DNA of 64,000 bases from Spirochaetota bacterium (GCA_026398615.1 JAPLSN010000012.1:62001-126000), one strand, 5' to 3'; shown: positions 39,522 to 48,211, counted from the first letter of the stretch. The notes: generated by a model from the letters alone, not told the origin. Made by a program: numbers and translations.

Positions 39522-39612
39522 AGGGGATTTCGGAGGCCTTCGTCGACCCCGCGCGGGAACCCGCGAAAACCCGCGAAAATCCAGAACGCCGTATGGCCGC
39601 GGCGAGGAGTAC

Positions 39613-41094
39613 ATGATGGCGAGATCGGTGGACAGGTCCAGGGTCATATTCGGGAACGAGATCGCGAAACCGGTCGTTCGAACCGCCGAGCGGAAGAAGC
39701 GCGCATGGCTGAAGCGTTTCGGCGACGACGCCAATGCCGATTACCCGCTCGCCGCGACGCTCAACCCCGTGCTCGGGAAGCGCTTCGGGCTGCGGAATGT
39801 CATTTCCGGCGATCCCTCCGTGGAAGGCCACGAGCCGATCAACGCGGAACGAGGGCTCGTCATCGGGTGCATCCGGATGGGCTACGGCCACTATCGCCCC
39901 GCCCTCGCGATCGCGAGCGCGGCCAAGGCGCGCGGCCTCATCCCCTACTGGTTCGACTTTCTCTCCTTCGGCGAGACGACCGGGGCCAAGGTCATACGCT
40001 CGCTGGGTGAGCTCCATTCGCTCGGGAGCCGCCTGTCGCGGAAATTCCCGCTCTTCGACAAGCTCTACTGGGAACCGCTCAATTCGCAAGGGTTCAAGAA
40101 GCTCTCGTTCAACTCCGGCGACCAGAAGGTTTCCGAACTCATGACGCCCATCTTCCGCAACCTGGACAAGTCCATGCCTTTCGTCGGCACCCATCCGTGG
40201 AATTCGCAGGCGGCCGTCCACGCCGGGATGAAGAGCGTCGTCAACATGATCGTCGACAACTGGCCCATGGCCCTGCACCTGGCCGAAGGGTCCATCCACA
40301 CGGTCCAGGGACCGGCGAGCTGGATGGGATACCGCATGCTGCGGGAATTCGCGGGCGCGAAGACCGCCTTGCGCATGATGCCCCCGGGCAGCCTCAAGCT
40401 CACGGGTCATATCGTGGACCACGAGCTCGTCGCCAACATCACGCCGGATTGCGAGCGCCGCGTAGCCCGGGTGAACGGCGGGAAGGCGCGCAGGCTCCTC
40501 CTCTCCGTCGGCGGAGCGGGTGCCCAGGGCGAAATCCTCGCCGGGATCATCAAGGGGCTCCTGCAGGAGATCGAATCCGGGAAGATCGTCCTCTTCATCA
40601 ACGTCGGCGACCACCTGAAGGCATGGGAAAAGCTGGTGCGCGACGTCCCCGCCCTCGAATGGGCGGTGAAGCATTTCGGCGACTGGAACACCACGTCGGA
40701 GTTCTGCGAAAAAGGCCTGTCGGGCGACGTTTCCGGCGTCCACGCATTCTACGACGCCGACGTGTTCGCCGCCGTCTACACGACCAACCTGCTCATGCGC
40801 TGTTCGGATGTACTGGTCACCAAGCCGGGCGAGCTGTCCTTCTACCCGATACCCAAGCTCTTCATCCGGCGCATCGGGGGGTACGAGGCCTGGGGCGCCA
40901 TCAGGAGCGCCGAACTCGGCGACGGCAGCATCGAGTGCGGCACGGAACCCCTCGTTTCCCAGGCTCTCGAACTGCTCTTCCGCGAGGACGAACTCATTCC
41001 CATGATGTGCGACGCGATCGCCAGGCAGTCGTCCATCGGCGTCTACGACGGTGCGTACCGCGTGGTCGGCCTGGCCACCGGCAAGGAGCGTTGA
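39613..41094 (+). CDS. MGDG-synthase-like glycosyltransferase
   Basis: The 493-residue protein has a GT-B-like layout. The N-terminal domain contains IGCIRMGYGHYRPALAIASAAKARG, resembling the acceptor-lipid loop GxGHxxAA of monogalactosyldiacylglycerol synthases. The C-terminal domain has LLLSVGGAGAQGEIL and LMRCSDVLVTKPGELSFYPIPKLFI, the donor-nucleotide region (KPGEL instead of KPGGL). A GAGGAG site precedes tandem ATGs. Membrane glycolipid synthesis at the inner face of the membrane is the inferred role, with the preceding nucleotidyltransferase as a partner. Confidence 0.78.
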   Translation: MMARSVDRSRVIFGNEIAKPVVRTAERKKRAWLKRFGDDANADYPLAATLNPVLGKRFGLRNVISGDPSVEGHEPINAERGLVIGCIRMGYGHYRPALAIASAAKARGLIPYWFDFLSFGETTGAKVIRSLGELHSLGSRLSRKFPLFDKLYWEPLNSQGFKKLSFNSGDQKVSELMTPIFRNLDKSMPFVGTHPWNSQAAVHAGMKSVVNMIVDNWPMALHLAEGSIHTVQGPASWMGYRMLREFAGAKTALRMMPPGSLKLTGHIVDHELVANITPDCERRVARVNGGKARRLLLSVGGAGAQGEILAGIIKGLLQEIESGKIVLFINVGDHLKAWEKLVRDVPALEWAVKHFGDWNTTSEFCEKGLSGDVSGVHAFYDADVFAAVYTTNLLMRCSDVLVTKPGELSFYPIPKLFIRRIGGYEAWGAIRSAELGDGSIECGTEPLVSQALELLFREDELIPMMCDAIARQSSIGVYDGAYRVVGLATGKER

Positions 41095-41110
41095 GTCCCG
41101 GGGGATCGGT

Positions 41111-43270
41111 TTACTTTCGGACGAGAAGGACGAGGGTGAGGTCGTCGGTGATGGGGTTTCCTGCCACGAAGGTCTTGAAATCGCTGTAGATGTCGTCGAG
41201 TGTTTCGCGCGCGGCAGTTCCGGTTGACGACCCGAACGAGGCCAGCAGGCGCTCCATGCCGTAGCGTCCGCCGCGGCCGTGGGTTTCGATGATGCAGTCG
41301 GTATAGACGAGCAGCGCGTCGCCCGGCTCCATGGCGAAGCGCATGGCCTTCAATCTCGTTTCAAGCCCCTCGCGGCCCAAGGGCGGACCCTTGAAATCCC
41401 CGATGTCCGCCGGCGTCACGATGGCCGGCGCGTTCGAGCCCCGTTTCCTGAGGATGATGTCCGTATGGGCCGCGTTCAGGTATTCGATGTCGGCGTTCCG
41501 GAGCCGGATCAGGGCGGCGGTCAGGTAGTTGTCCACCGAGGTGAGTTCCTTCACGAGTTCGGAATTGACGGCGGTGAGGATGTCGCCGAGACTGCCCTTC
41601 GATCCTGCGGCGAAGCTGCGGTAAAAAATCGAACGCGTCAGGACGGTGATGAGTCCGGAAGCGATGCCGTGACCGGAAACGTCGCCGACCAGGAGACCGT
41701 CCAGCCTGTCCCCCGAGACGTAGAAATCGTAGAGATCGCCCGATACTCCCGACGCGGGGCGGAATTCGAAGGCGATATCCCAGCCCTTCACGGCGGGCGG
41801 CTTCTGCGGGAAGAAGCCGCGCTGCACCGATACGGCCATGTTCATGTCCCGCTCCGCGGCGGCCATGGCGTCGATCAGCCTGCGGTTGCCCGCGGAGAAA
41901 TCGTTGTTGAGGCGTTTCTGGTTCTCCGTGGCCTGGGTGAGCTCGTGCGTACGCTCATCGACCTTCCTCCCGAGGGACGCGTTGAGGTTCTCGGCTTCGC
42001 CCCACATTCCCATGAAGTCGAAGGCCAGGATGCCGGCCGTGCCGATGACGAGCACGAGATAGGCATACTTGGCATACGTGGGAATCCCGCCGCCGTTCAC
42101 GATGAGGGAGTCCGTGACGAGGGTGGCGGCGAGTACGGCGACCGCAAACAGCAGCTGGCCGGCGGGATTCTGGACCGTCGCCTGCCAGAAGGATCCGGCG
42201 ACCCGGAACGGGAAGAAACCTTTCGCCTCGTTCAGCCGCGACGTGAAGGTCCTGGACATCGGTGCGAGGAACACGGAAAACACCAGGTGGAAGGCAGCCG
42301 GCACCGACACCGCCAGGAACGCGTACAGGAGGATTTCCTGCCTGAGGAAGAGCGCGGGCAATGTCAGGATCGCCGCGGCGACGAGGTAGCCCCGGGCAAA
42401 GCGGGAAACTCTCCCGCTGATGGTAAACTCGAAGAACCAGGTGATGATCGGGACGACGAGGAAGAGCGACGCGTACTCGACGATCATGACGAATCCCGTG
42501 TGCTGGACGAGGGAGACGATCGTGTGGGTGCGGGAGAGCAGGTACAGCGAGAGCATCAACGTGCCCTCGCCGTAGTAAAGGTACGATTTGACGCGGGGCC
42601 TGAGGAACCAGAGTATCCCGTGGTAAAGGGCGAAGAAGAAGTAGATGCCGATGAGCATGAGGTCGACGTATTCCGAATTGCGCGTCGACAGCAGTTCGTA
42701 GCGGCCGATGAGGTAGGGTCCGTTGAGGCCTAGCCCCGTGCGGTCGTCGGTGGGATCGCCGACGATGCGTATGCCGAGAATGTTGCGGCCGGCCTTGAGA
42801 TAGCGCTTGTCGATCGCCACGAGCTCGCCGCGGATGGACCGTTCGCGCGTGATGTTGCCCTTGCTGTCGAGGAACAGTTCGGAGCGGATCAGGCGGCCGT
42901 TGAGGTAGACTTCCCAGTTGTTCCCGACGTGCGCGAAGTACACCGCCGGATCGGAGGCGTTCAGGAGTATGAGATCGGCCTCGAAGGGGATGAGCAGGGT
43001 CACCTGCAACGGTTTTTTCCTGAACGGGTCGGCCGGGCTCCACGGCGGCAATCCGGGCAGGCCCATTTCCCTCACGAGCAGGGTGCGCTTTCCCATCGTC
43101 GGGTTCAGGGTGGTCCAGCCGGGTTCCCCGGCCTCGGGCAGATGGTCGAGATGGCCCTCTGCAAAACCTTCGTACGCCCAGATATTGCTCATCGTCAGAT
43201 CGATCTGATCCGCGAAGCTGCGGGCGGCGCATGCGATGAGGGCTGCCAGGAGGAAGGAGCTACGCTTCAT
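41111..43270 (-). CDS. 7TM-DISM sensor with SpoIIE-type PP2C phosphatase
   Basis: The 719-residue membrane protein has a signal peptide (MKRSSFLLAALIACAARSFA), an extracellular 7TMR-DISMED2-like sensory domain (about 60-215) and seven transmembrane helices (about 220-440). A coiled coil (NLNASLGRKVDERTHELTQATENQKRLNNDF) leads to a PP2C/SpoIIE phosphatase (about 500-717). Phosphatase metal residues are visible in ASGVSGDLYDFY, LLVGDVSGHGIASGL and ITDDLTLVLLV. This layout is typical of spirochaetes. It probably dephosphorylates a STAS protein such as that at 37733. The start is placed at the signal peptide; the longer frame upstream is spurious. Confidence 0.88.
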   Translation of the reverse strand: MKRSSFLLAALIACAARSFADQIDLTMSNIWAYEGFAEGHLDHLPEAGEPGWTTLNPTMGKRTLLVREMGLPGLPPWSPADPFRKKPLQVTLLIPFEADLILLNASDPAVYFAHVGNNWEVYLNGRLIRSELFLDSKGNITRERSIRGELVAIDKRYLKAGRNILGIRIVGDPTDDRTGLGLNGPYLIGRYELLSTRNSEYVDLMLIGIYFFFALYHGILWFLRPRVKSYLYYGEGTLMLSLYLLSRTHTIVSLVQHTGFVMIVEYASLFLVVPIITWFFEFTISGRVSRFARGYLVAAAILTLPALFLRQEILLYAFLAVSVPAAFHLVFSVFLAPMSRTFTSRLNEAKGFFPFRVAGSFWQATVQNPAGQLLFAVAVLAATLVTDSLIVNGGGIPTYAKYAYLVLVIGTAGILAFDFMGMWGEAENLNASLGRKVDERTHELTQATENQKRLNNDFSAGNRRLIDAMAAAERDMNMAVSVQRGFFPQKPPAVKGWDIAFEFRPASGVSGDLYDFYVSGDRLDGLLVGDVSGHGIASGLITVLTRSIFYRSFAAGSKGSLGDILTAVNSELVKELTSVDNYLTAALIRLRNADIEYLNAAHTDIILRKRGSNAPAIVTPADIGDFKGPPLGREGLETRLKAMRFAMEPGDALLVYTDCIIETHGRGGRYGMERLLASFGSSTGTAARETLDDIYSDFKTFVAGNPITDDLTLVLLVRK

Positions 43271-43404
43271 GATCGTACCTATCGTATGCGGAAAGCCGCG
43301 CGAGGTCAATTGCATAGTGCCGGACGCCAACCGTCGTTCCCCCGTCCCGGTATTCGCAAGTATTGACATTTTCCCTCGTTTGACGTAAATTCTCCTCGAG
43401 ACGG

Positions 43405-43477
43405 CGCAGGGTAGAGCAGTTGGCAGCTCGTCGGGCTCATAACCCGGAGGTCGTAGGTTCGAGTCCTACCCCTGCTA
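43405..43477 (+). tRNA. Initiator tRNA-fMet (CAT anticodon)
   Basis: A full cloverleaf folds: acceptor CGCAGGG/CCCTGCT, D-arm GAGC/GCTC, anticodon arm TCGGG-CTCATAA-CCCGG, variable loop, T-arm GTAGG-TTCGAGT-CCTAC, discriminator A. Initiator features are present: no pair at 1-72 (here C1 against U72), the A11-U24 pair, and three G-C pairs under the anticodon loop. CCA is not encoded. Confidence 0.93.
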
Positions 43478-43547
43478 GAATAGGACACCGGCTACCGAAA
43501 GGTAGTCGGTGTCCTATTTTAAAGGAAGCAGGGGTAGGACTCGAACC
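43456..43547. repeat. Inverted duplication of the tRNA 3' half and its terminator
   Basis: The 21 bases 43456-43476 (T-arm plus acceptor strand) recur exactly inverted at 43527-43547. Between them, ATAGGACACCGGCTACC (43480-43496) pairs with 43501-43517 with one mismatch around GAAA. The inner stem plus TTTTAA serves as the tRNA terminator. Confidence 0.85.
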
Positions 43548-43659
43548 CGGGCGATCGCCAGCGAGGGTGAGCGCGCAGGACGACATGGTTCAGAGGGTGA
43601 AATCGCCGACTACGTGGTCCATACTGTCAACAGCATGAGGGGAACGGCCCCATGTCTCT

Positions 43660-43850
43660 GTGCAGGTCGGCAACCCCGGCAGCGTGGATTCCATCGACGG
43701 CTCGCGCGACGGCGGCCGGCCTCGTCGATCGCGTGCGGAAAGGGTTCTTCGCCAAGGACCAGACCGTCCTGTTCTGGCACGCCGGCGGACAGCCGGCCCT
43801 GTTCGCTGACCGCTACGGCGACGGGTGGCAAACGCAGCGGTCGGGCTTGC
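43660..43850 (+). pseudogene. Remnant of a D-cysteine desulfhydrase/ACC deaminase-like gene
   Basis: The frame reads STARATAAGLVDRVRKGFFAKDQTVLFWHAGGQPALFADRYGD, which matches the C terminus of pyridoxal-phosphate D-cysteine desulfhydrases (GLIDLIRKG...VVFLHTGGTPALFAY). Everything N-terminal, including the PLP lysine, is missing. A preceding leader cannot be identified. Confidence 0.6.
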
Positions 43851-43885
43851 GCCGGGGAGACCCGGACTGAGGGAAAGGAGCGATC

Positions 43886-44383
43886 ATGGAACTTCGAACC
43901 GCCGACTTCGCGCGTATACTCGGGAGCCTCGTGACGGAAGCCTATGTCGGCCCGCCCGATCCCCGCACGACCTGGTTCGTCGACAACGAGGCCGACTGCG
44001 GCATCCTCGGCACGTTGTCCGCCCTGGACGCCGCCGGGGCGAGCGCGCCGCTGGCCGGGTCGCCGGACATGAGCGTCGCTCGGCACGCCTGGCACCTGCG
44101 CTTTTCGCTCAACCTGGCCAACCGCGCCCTGCGCGGCGCGGACGTCCATGCCAGCGCCGACTGGAAAGCCAGCTGGAAGGTGACGACCGTGGACGAGGCC
44201 GCGTGGCGCGAACTGCTGGCGGGCCTTCGCAACGAGTACGACCTCTTTCTGGAGGCGATCCGCGCCGACCTGCCCTGGTCCGACGAGATGAACCTGACAG
44301 GCGTTCTCGGGCAGCTGGCGCACGGTGCCTGGCACCTGGGTGCCATCCGGCAGGGGCTCGGCCTGGTGGCCGGGCCGGACTGA
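43886..44383 (+). CDS. DinB-superfamily-like protein
   Basis: The 165-residue protein begins after an AAAGGAG site. It is mostly helical, with histidines placed as in DinB-type four-helix metal proteins: ARHAWHLRFSLNLANRAL in helix two and LGQLAHGAWHLGAIRQGL in the last helix. DinB proteins use such triads to bind a metal and often act as thiol transferases or damage-inducible proteins of unknown activity. The assignment is by helix and histidine pattern. It stands among gene remnants and may be a recent arrival. Confidence 0.65.
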   Translation: MELRTADFARILGSLVTEAYVGPPDPRTTWFVDNEADCGILGTLSALDAAGASAPLAGSPDMSVARHAWHLRFSLNLANRALRGADVHASADWKASWKVTTVDEAAWRELLAGLRNEYDLFLEAIRADLPWSDEMNLTGVLGQLAHGAWHLGAIRQGLGLVAGPD

Positions 44384-44405
44384 GGTGGTCCGGGGGCTGC
44401 CCGGA

Positions 44406-44445
44406 TAACGCCTGCCGGGAGGGATAGCGCTTCCGGCAGGCGTTA
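44406..44445 (+). terminator. Perfect 13-bp hairpin after the DinB-like gene
   Basis: TAACGCCTGCCGG pairs exactly with CCGGCAGGCGTTA around a 14-nt loop, 22 bp past the stop. No U tract follows, so it may be a bidirectional or Rho-assisted terminator. Confidence 0.55.
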
Positions 44446-44469
44446 CGTCCCGGCATTCCGCGTCCCGTC

Positions 44470-44700
44470 AGTCTCCGCCGCCGCCGGAAAGCCGCCGCAC
44501 GAAGCCAGGCCGTTGGCCACCGCGGTGATGACGTCTCGCTGCTCCTTGTCGTGCGACCGGCGCTCCGGGACGGCCCGCTCGCCGCGGAGGGCGCCCAGCA
44601 GGTTGCCCGCGATGGAGCCCCCCCCCCGAGCAGGCAGCCGCGGAACCCGTCGACGTCCGGGGGATTCCCGTCGTCTCGATTCGCCATGACGACCTCCATG
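44470..44700 (-). pseudogene. Collapsed ADP-ribosylglycohydrolase remnant
   Basis: The minus strand begins VDGFRGCLLGGG, the N-terminal signature of ADP-ribosylglycohydrolases. After a nine-C homopolymer and a frame change it reads SIAGNLLGALRGERAVPER...RDVITAVANGLA, the C-terminal segment of the same family. The roughly 200 residues between are deleted, leaving only the two ends. Confidence 0.5.
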
Positions 44701-44771
44701 AAATCGACTTCACGCGACAGCAGCCCGGACGGCCCGGCGTCGCGCAATGACGGGGATCGTCGTTCATCCGA

Positions 44772-44996
44772 TCACCCCAGGGAAAGCTCCTTGCACCAGA
44801 GGCAGTGGACCGGGTCCTGGCCCGCGAAGGTCACCACCGCGTCCGGCCCGAAACGCCGCCTGGCCTGCCATCGCGCCCTGACGTCCGACGCCGCGCGCGG
44901 TTCGTCGTCGCGGACGGCCATGCCCAGGTGGTGCGATCGGTCATCCGGCCTGGCCACCGCGTACGTCCTGACCACCCACGTTTCCTCTCGCTCCAT
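44772..44996 (-). CDS. Small hypothetical protein
   Basis: A 74-residue frame (MEREETWVVRTYAVARPDDRSHHLGMAVRDDEPRA...QDPVHCLWCKELSLG) preceded by a good GGAGGAG site at proper spacing. The C-terminal HCLWC could be part of a metal site. It lies next to the ADP-ribosylglycohydrolase remnant in the same direction. No family is recognised, and the high GC makes chance frames common. Confidence 0.4.
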   Translation of the reverse strand: MEREETWVVRTYAVARPDDRSHHLGMAVRDDEPRAASDVRARWQARRRFGPDAVVTFAGQDPVHCLWCKELSLG

Positions 44997-45108
44997 GCTC
45001 GCGCTCCTCCGTGATGAATCCCGCCACGCCCTTGCCGGCTTTCGCCCCGATCGCCTGGTAGCCCCCGCCCGACCGCGTAACGTCCGTTCCGCGGTTACGG
45101 AACGATCG

Positions 45109-46299
45109 TCACATCTCCAGGTGCCAGGCTTTTTCGGGGAGATAGATCTCCTGCAGTTTCCAGCCCTTCTCGACGGCTTCCGACAGCGAGCCGACGTGGT
45201 CGTAGTCCACCGGGATGTACGTTCCCGGCGACAATTCCGTCCCGTCCTCGGAAGTCCATGCCTCGATCGTCCAGAACGCGAAACCGGCGGGAACGGCGCC
45301 CGGCTCGCGGACCAGGCAGACCGCGTGGCCGGTGCCGGTAGCCGACGGGGCGAAGCAGCCGATGTACGGGTTCCAGCCCCAGTAGCGCAGGAGTCCCGCG
45401 GTGTACAGGGCGAAATCCTCGCAGTCGCCGCCGGCGGCGGCCAGGAACTCGTCGGGGCTGAGCGCCAGATCGTTCGACTCGTACGTGAAATTGCGGAACG
45501 TCCGGTCCTGGAAGACCGCGAGCTCGTCGTACGACAGCTTGCCGGAGCCGTTCAGGTCGGCGGCCAGGTAGCGCCGGACCAGGCCCGGGTCGTCAAGCCC
45601 CGTAGCGGCGGCGAAGCGCGGAGTGCGGATGGCCGAAACGGCCTCGGCCTTGATCGGGCTCCTGAACCCGAGGGCGGGCACTTCGTACATCTTGACGTTG
45701 AACAGGCGCGACGTCCGCAGCAGGTAGCCGCCGATCGTGGTTTCCTCGAACAGCGGCTTCGGGGGCTGGATCGGCTGTGGCGCGGGCGCGGCCCGGCTCG
45801 CGGTCGACCGGGACGTATCGTGCGTCAGGAAGAATTCCGGGAGCCCCGTGTTGCCGAGAAAGGCGAAGAGCATGGACAGCAGGACCGCGTAGCCAATGAT
45901 CGAACCGACGATGTCGCCGAAGGTCCTCCGCACCACGGCAGGTGGCTTAGGAAGCGGCGACGGCGGCGAAGCCCAGGCAGGGGAAGCGGCGACGGGACGC
46001 AGCGCCGGGGGCGAAGCCTTCACTGCAGCGACTGCGAGAGCCCGTTCCACGAAGCGGACATTGGATAGGGAACCGGCCGGAAATGGAGCCTGCCCTGCGG
46101 AAGCCGCGACGAGTTCCGCGGCGAGAACGCGGTCGGCGCGGAAGGTCCGGTCTTCGCCCCTGAGGTGGCAGTGCGCGCGCACGTAGGTCACGCCGTCCCC
46201 GGAACTGCCCAGTCGGAGCACGTCGATGGTGCGCTCGGTCGTCCTGCCGGATTCGGACGCGTAGCGGATCCAGTATTGCCTGCCGGTTTCCCATAGCAT
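45109..46299 (-). CDS. WYL-like domain, transmembrane and transglutaminase-like protein
   Basis: The 396-residue protein starts after GGGGAGGAAA. Residues about 8-60 (YWIRYASESGRTTERTIDVLRL...VTYVRAHCHLRGEDRTFRADRVL) follow the WYL ligand-binding domain pattern; YCHLRGEERTFRLDRI is the usual form. A Pro/Ala-rich linker leads to one membrane helix (about 130-150, GSIIGYAVLLSMLFAFLGN). The C-terminal half carries an EF-hand-like DLNGSGKLSYDEL. It also carries a transglutaminase-like core with GDCEDFALYTAGLLRYWG (Cys), GTGHAVCLV (His) and a later Asp in IPVDYDHV. It diverges from a CARF-like BREX-adjacent activator. WYL domains regulate many defence systems, so a sensor role is inferred; I know of no described protein with this order. 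Confidence 0.7.
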   Translation of the reverse strand: MLWETGRQYWIRYASESGRTTERTIDVLRLGSSGDGVTYVRAHCHLRGEDRTFRADRVLAAELVAASAGQAPFPAGSLSNVRFVERALAVAAVKASPPALRPVAASPAWASPPSPLPKPPAVVRRTFGDIVGSIIGYAVLLSMLFAFLGNTGLPEFFLTHDTSRSTASRAAPAPQPIQPPKPLFEETTIGGYLLRTSRLFNVKMYEVPALGFRSPIKAEAVSAIRTPRFAAATGLDDPGLVRRYLAADLNGSGKLSYDELAVFQDRTFRNFTYESNDLALSPDEFLAAAGGDCEDFALYTAGLLRYWGWNPYIGCFAPSATGTGHAVCLVREPGAVPAGFAFWTIEAWTSEDGTELSPGTYIPVDYDHVGSLSEAVEKGWKLQEIYLPEKAWHLEM

Positions 46300-46323
46300 C
46301 GCCGTTTCCTCCCCACTTTCATA

Positions 46324-46486
46324 ATGCAGGAACCGTGCCTAACTGGTAGTGGAAAAACATGACGCTTTTCAACCACCGGTTAGGCAATTACTCGGAACCC
46401 TGGCGGGTTTTTCGCAATTGCGGAAATCAAGGAAGTGTTGAAATAGGAACAATTGCCTATTTCAACACCCGGCATGGTTCCTGCAT
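46324..46486. other. Multi-arm inverted-repeat structure (possible structured RNA or MITE-like element)
   Basis: An outer pair, 46324-46339 and 46471-46486, matches in 15 of 16 positions (the other is a G/T wobble). Inside lie three arms: 46337-46352 with 46373-46385; AACCC/GGGTT at 46396-46400 and 46405-46409; and a perfect 13-bp stem, 46435-46447 with 46456-46468. The whole makes a giant cloverleaf-like shape ending 40 bp before the activator start. No clear target-site duplication was found. Confidence 0.75.
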
Positions 46487-46526
46487 CCATATCCTTGACT
46501 TGCCAGCGGCAATCGGGAGGGGTACG

Positions 46527-48116
46527 ATGCCCGACATGAATGCGATACGATCATTGATTTCCTTCGTCGGCATGCGCGATCCCTACCCGGAGAACGACGA
46601 GGAACCGGGGCCCCTCCTGTCCCTGCTCATCGCCCGGCCTTTCGACGAAGCCTGGCTCCTCTGCACGGGCGGGACTTTTCTCGAACGCGCCCGCGACCTC
46701 GAACGCGAAGCCCGTGACGAAGGCGTCCGGGCCCGCTTCCTTCCCATCGACTTCCCCGTGCGCGATGTCATCGACTATGCGGAAATCTGGAGCATCCTCG
46801 AACGCTCGCTTGCGAGCATCAAGGATCGCGCCGGATCGCTGCCGCGGGATTGGGCCTTCCTCCTCGATTCGGGGACACCCCAGATGAAGACTTCCCTCTT
46901 CCTGGCCGCCCGCTCGGGGCTTTTTCCCGCCGCGCTCGTCCAGGGAATACCGCCACGTTTCGCGGGCGGGACGTACAAGGCCCGCGACGTCCACCTCGAA
47001 GGTCTGCCGGAGATACGGCTGCCGTGCGCGGACGCCCAAACAGAAGGGAAACCGACAACGGAGGCGGCCTCGCGGAAACCGGGTTCGCGCCCGGCAGGTG
47101 CGGCATCCATCCCCGACGAACCGGTGGCCGCGTCGCCGGCATTTTCCGAAGCCCTCAGGAAAGCCCTCTCGGCTTCCCGTTACGACGATCCTGTCCTTAT
47201 TCTCGGAGAGACCGGGACTGGCAAGACCATGATCGCGCGCCGTATCCATGGCGAGAGTGCCCGGAAAGGCGGTCCCTTTGTCGAAGTGAACTGCTCCGCG
47301 ATATCCGGGAGCCTTGCGGAAAGCGAACTGTTCGGACATGTCCGTGGTGCATTCTCGGGGGCGGACAAAGCCCGATCCGGAAAGCTCAGGGCAGCCCAGG
47401 GGGGAACCCTCTTCCTCGATGAGATCGGCGATCTCTCCCTCGACGTCCAAGCCAAGCTGCTCAAGGCTCTCGAAGACAAGACCGTCACGCCAGTCGGATC
47501 GGATGAGCCGCTGAGCGCTGATGCCCGTCTCATCGCAGCAACGAATCGTGATCTTCCTGTCCTCATGAAGGCGGGCTGTTTCCGCCGCGACCTCTATGAG
47601 CGCCTCAAGGTTGTTGTCATCGGTTTGCCCCCGCTCAGGCAGCGTCGGGAGGACATCCGTCCTCTTCTGGATCATTTCCTCGCAGCCTGGAACAACCAGT
47701 ATGGAGAACGGCGCTTCCTGACCGAGGACGCCATCACCCTTCTCCAGGCCTACTCTTGGCCAGGCAATGTAAGAGAACTCCAGAATGCCCTGAGGAGCGC
47801 CGCCTGTTCGGCTACGAGCGAGGCTCTCGGACCTGAATCTCTTCCCGAGGAAATCCGCTTGTCATCCCGAGAAGGAAGGGGAACGTCATTGGCAACGGAT
47901 ACCGTCAGGAATGTCGATATCCCTGATGAAGGCCTCAACCTCAAAGCACGCCTACTCCAGATGGAGTGGGAGTACGTGGCCAAGGCTCTCCGCAAGTCAG
48001 AGGGCAATCGCGAGTCGGCAGCCCAACTCCTCGGCATGACGGGACATGCTTTCCGGAAAGCACTCCGCGAGCGCCTCGCGGCTTTCGCCGATGAAGGCTG
48101 GGAAGATGGAATGTAA
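46527..48116 (+). CDS. CARF-like / sigma-54 AAA+ transcriptional activator (RtcR-like)
   Basis: The 529-residue protein starts after GGGAGGGG. The N-terminal domain (about 1-165) opens [25 protein letters not shown] and contains [16 protein letters not shown], the pattern of CARF/RtcR ligand-binding domains that sense RNA ends or cyclic oligonucleotides. The sigma-54 AAA+ domain follows: Walker [16 protein letters not shown] sigma-54-contact loop, Walker [12 protein letters not shown], and ATNRDL. A Fis-type HTH closes the protein ([21 protein letters not shown]). It directly precedes brxA on the same strand and probably switches the BREX operon on from a -24/-12 promoter. The GAFTGA loop with Ser for Thr is still compatible with function. 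Confidence 0.9.
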   Translation: MPDMNAIRSLISFVGMRDPYPENDEEPGPLLSLLIARPFDEAWLLCTGGTFLERARDLEREARDEGVRARFLPIDFPVRDVIDYAEIWSILERSLASIKDRAGSLPRDWAFLLDSGTPQMKTSLFLAARSGLFPAALVQGIPPRFAGGTYKARDVHLEGLPEIRLPCADAQTEGKPTTEAASRKPGSRPAGAASIPDEPVAASPAFSEALRKALSASRYDDPVLILGETGTGKTMIARRIHGESARKGGPFVEVNCSAISGSLAESELFGHVRGAFSGADKARSGKLRAAQGGTLFLDEIGDLSLDVQAKLLKALEDKTVTPVGSDEPLSADARLIAATNRDLPVLMKAGCFRRDLYERLKVVVIGLPPLRQRREDIRPLLDHFLAAWNNQYGERRFLTEDAITLLQAYSWPGNVRELQNALRSAACSATSEALGPESLPEEIRLSSREGRGTSLATDTVRNVDIPDEGLNLKARLLQMEWEYVAKALRKSEGNRESAAQLLGMTGHAFRKALRERLAAFADEGWEDGM

Positions 48117-48211
48117 AACAAATGATAGCACTACAAAGGTTGATTCCACACAGGGAGCCATTCGTATGTTTGACACGTGCGTGCTTCCCCATTACCATTC
48201 TGCGACGCACC

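Noticed and set aside
43306-43488. Small proteins read across the tRNA
   Set aside because: They are translations of the tRNA gene and its flank.
46324-46486. Retron-type ncRNA for the multi-arm structure
   Set aside because: No reverse transcriptase gene is present within the window on either side.
48168-48186. Possible -24/-12 (sigma-54) promoter before brxA, TTTGACACGTGCGTGCTTC
   Set aside because: The GG of the -24 box is GA and the spacing to GC is one base short, so I could not count it as a site, although a sigma-54 promoter is expected somewhere near.
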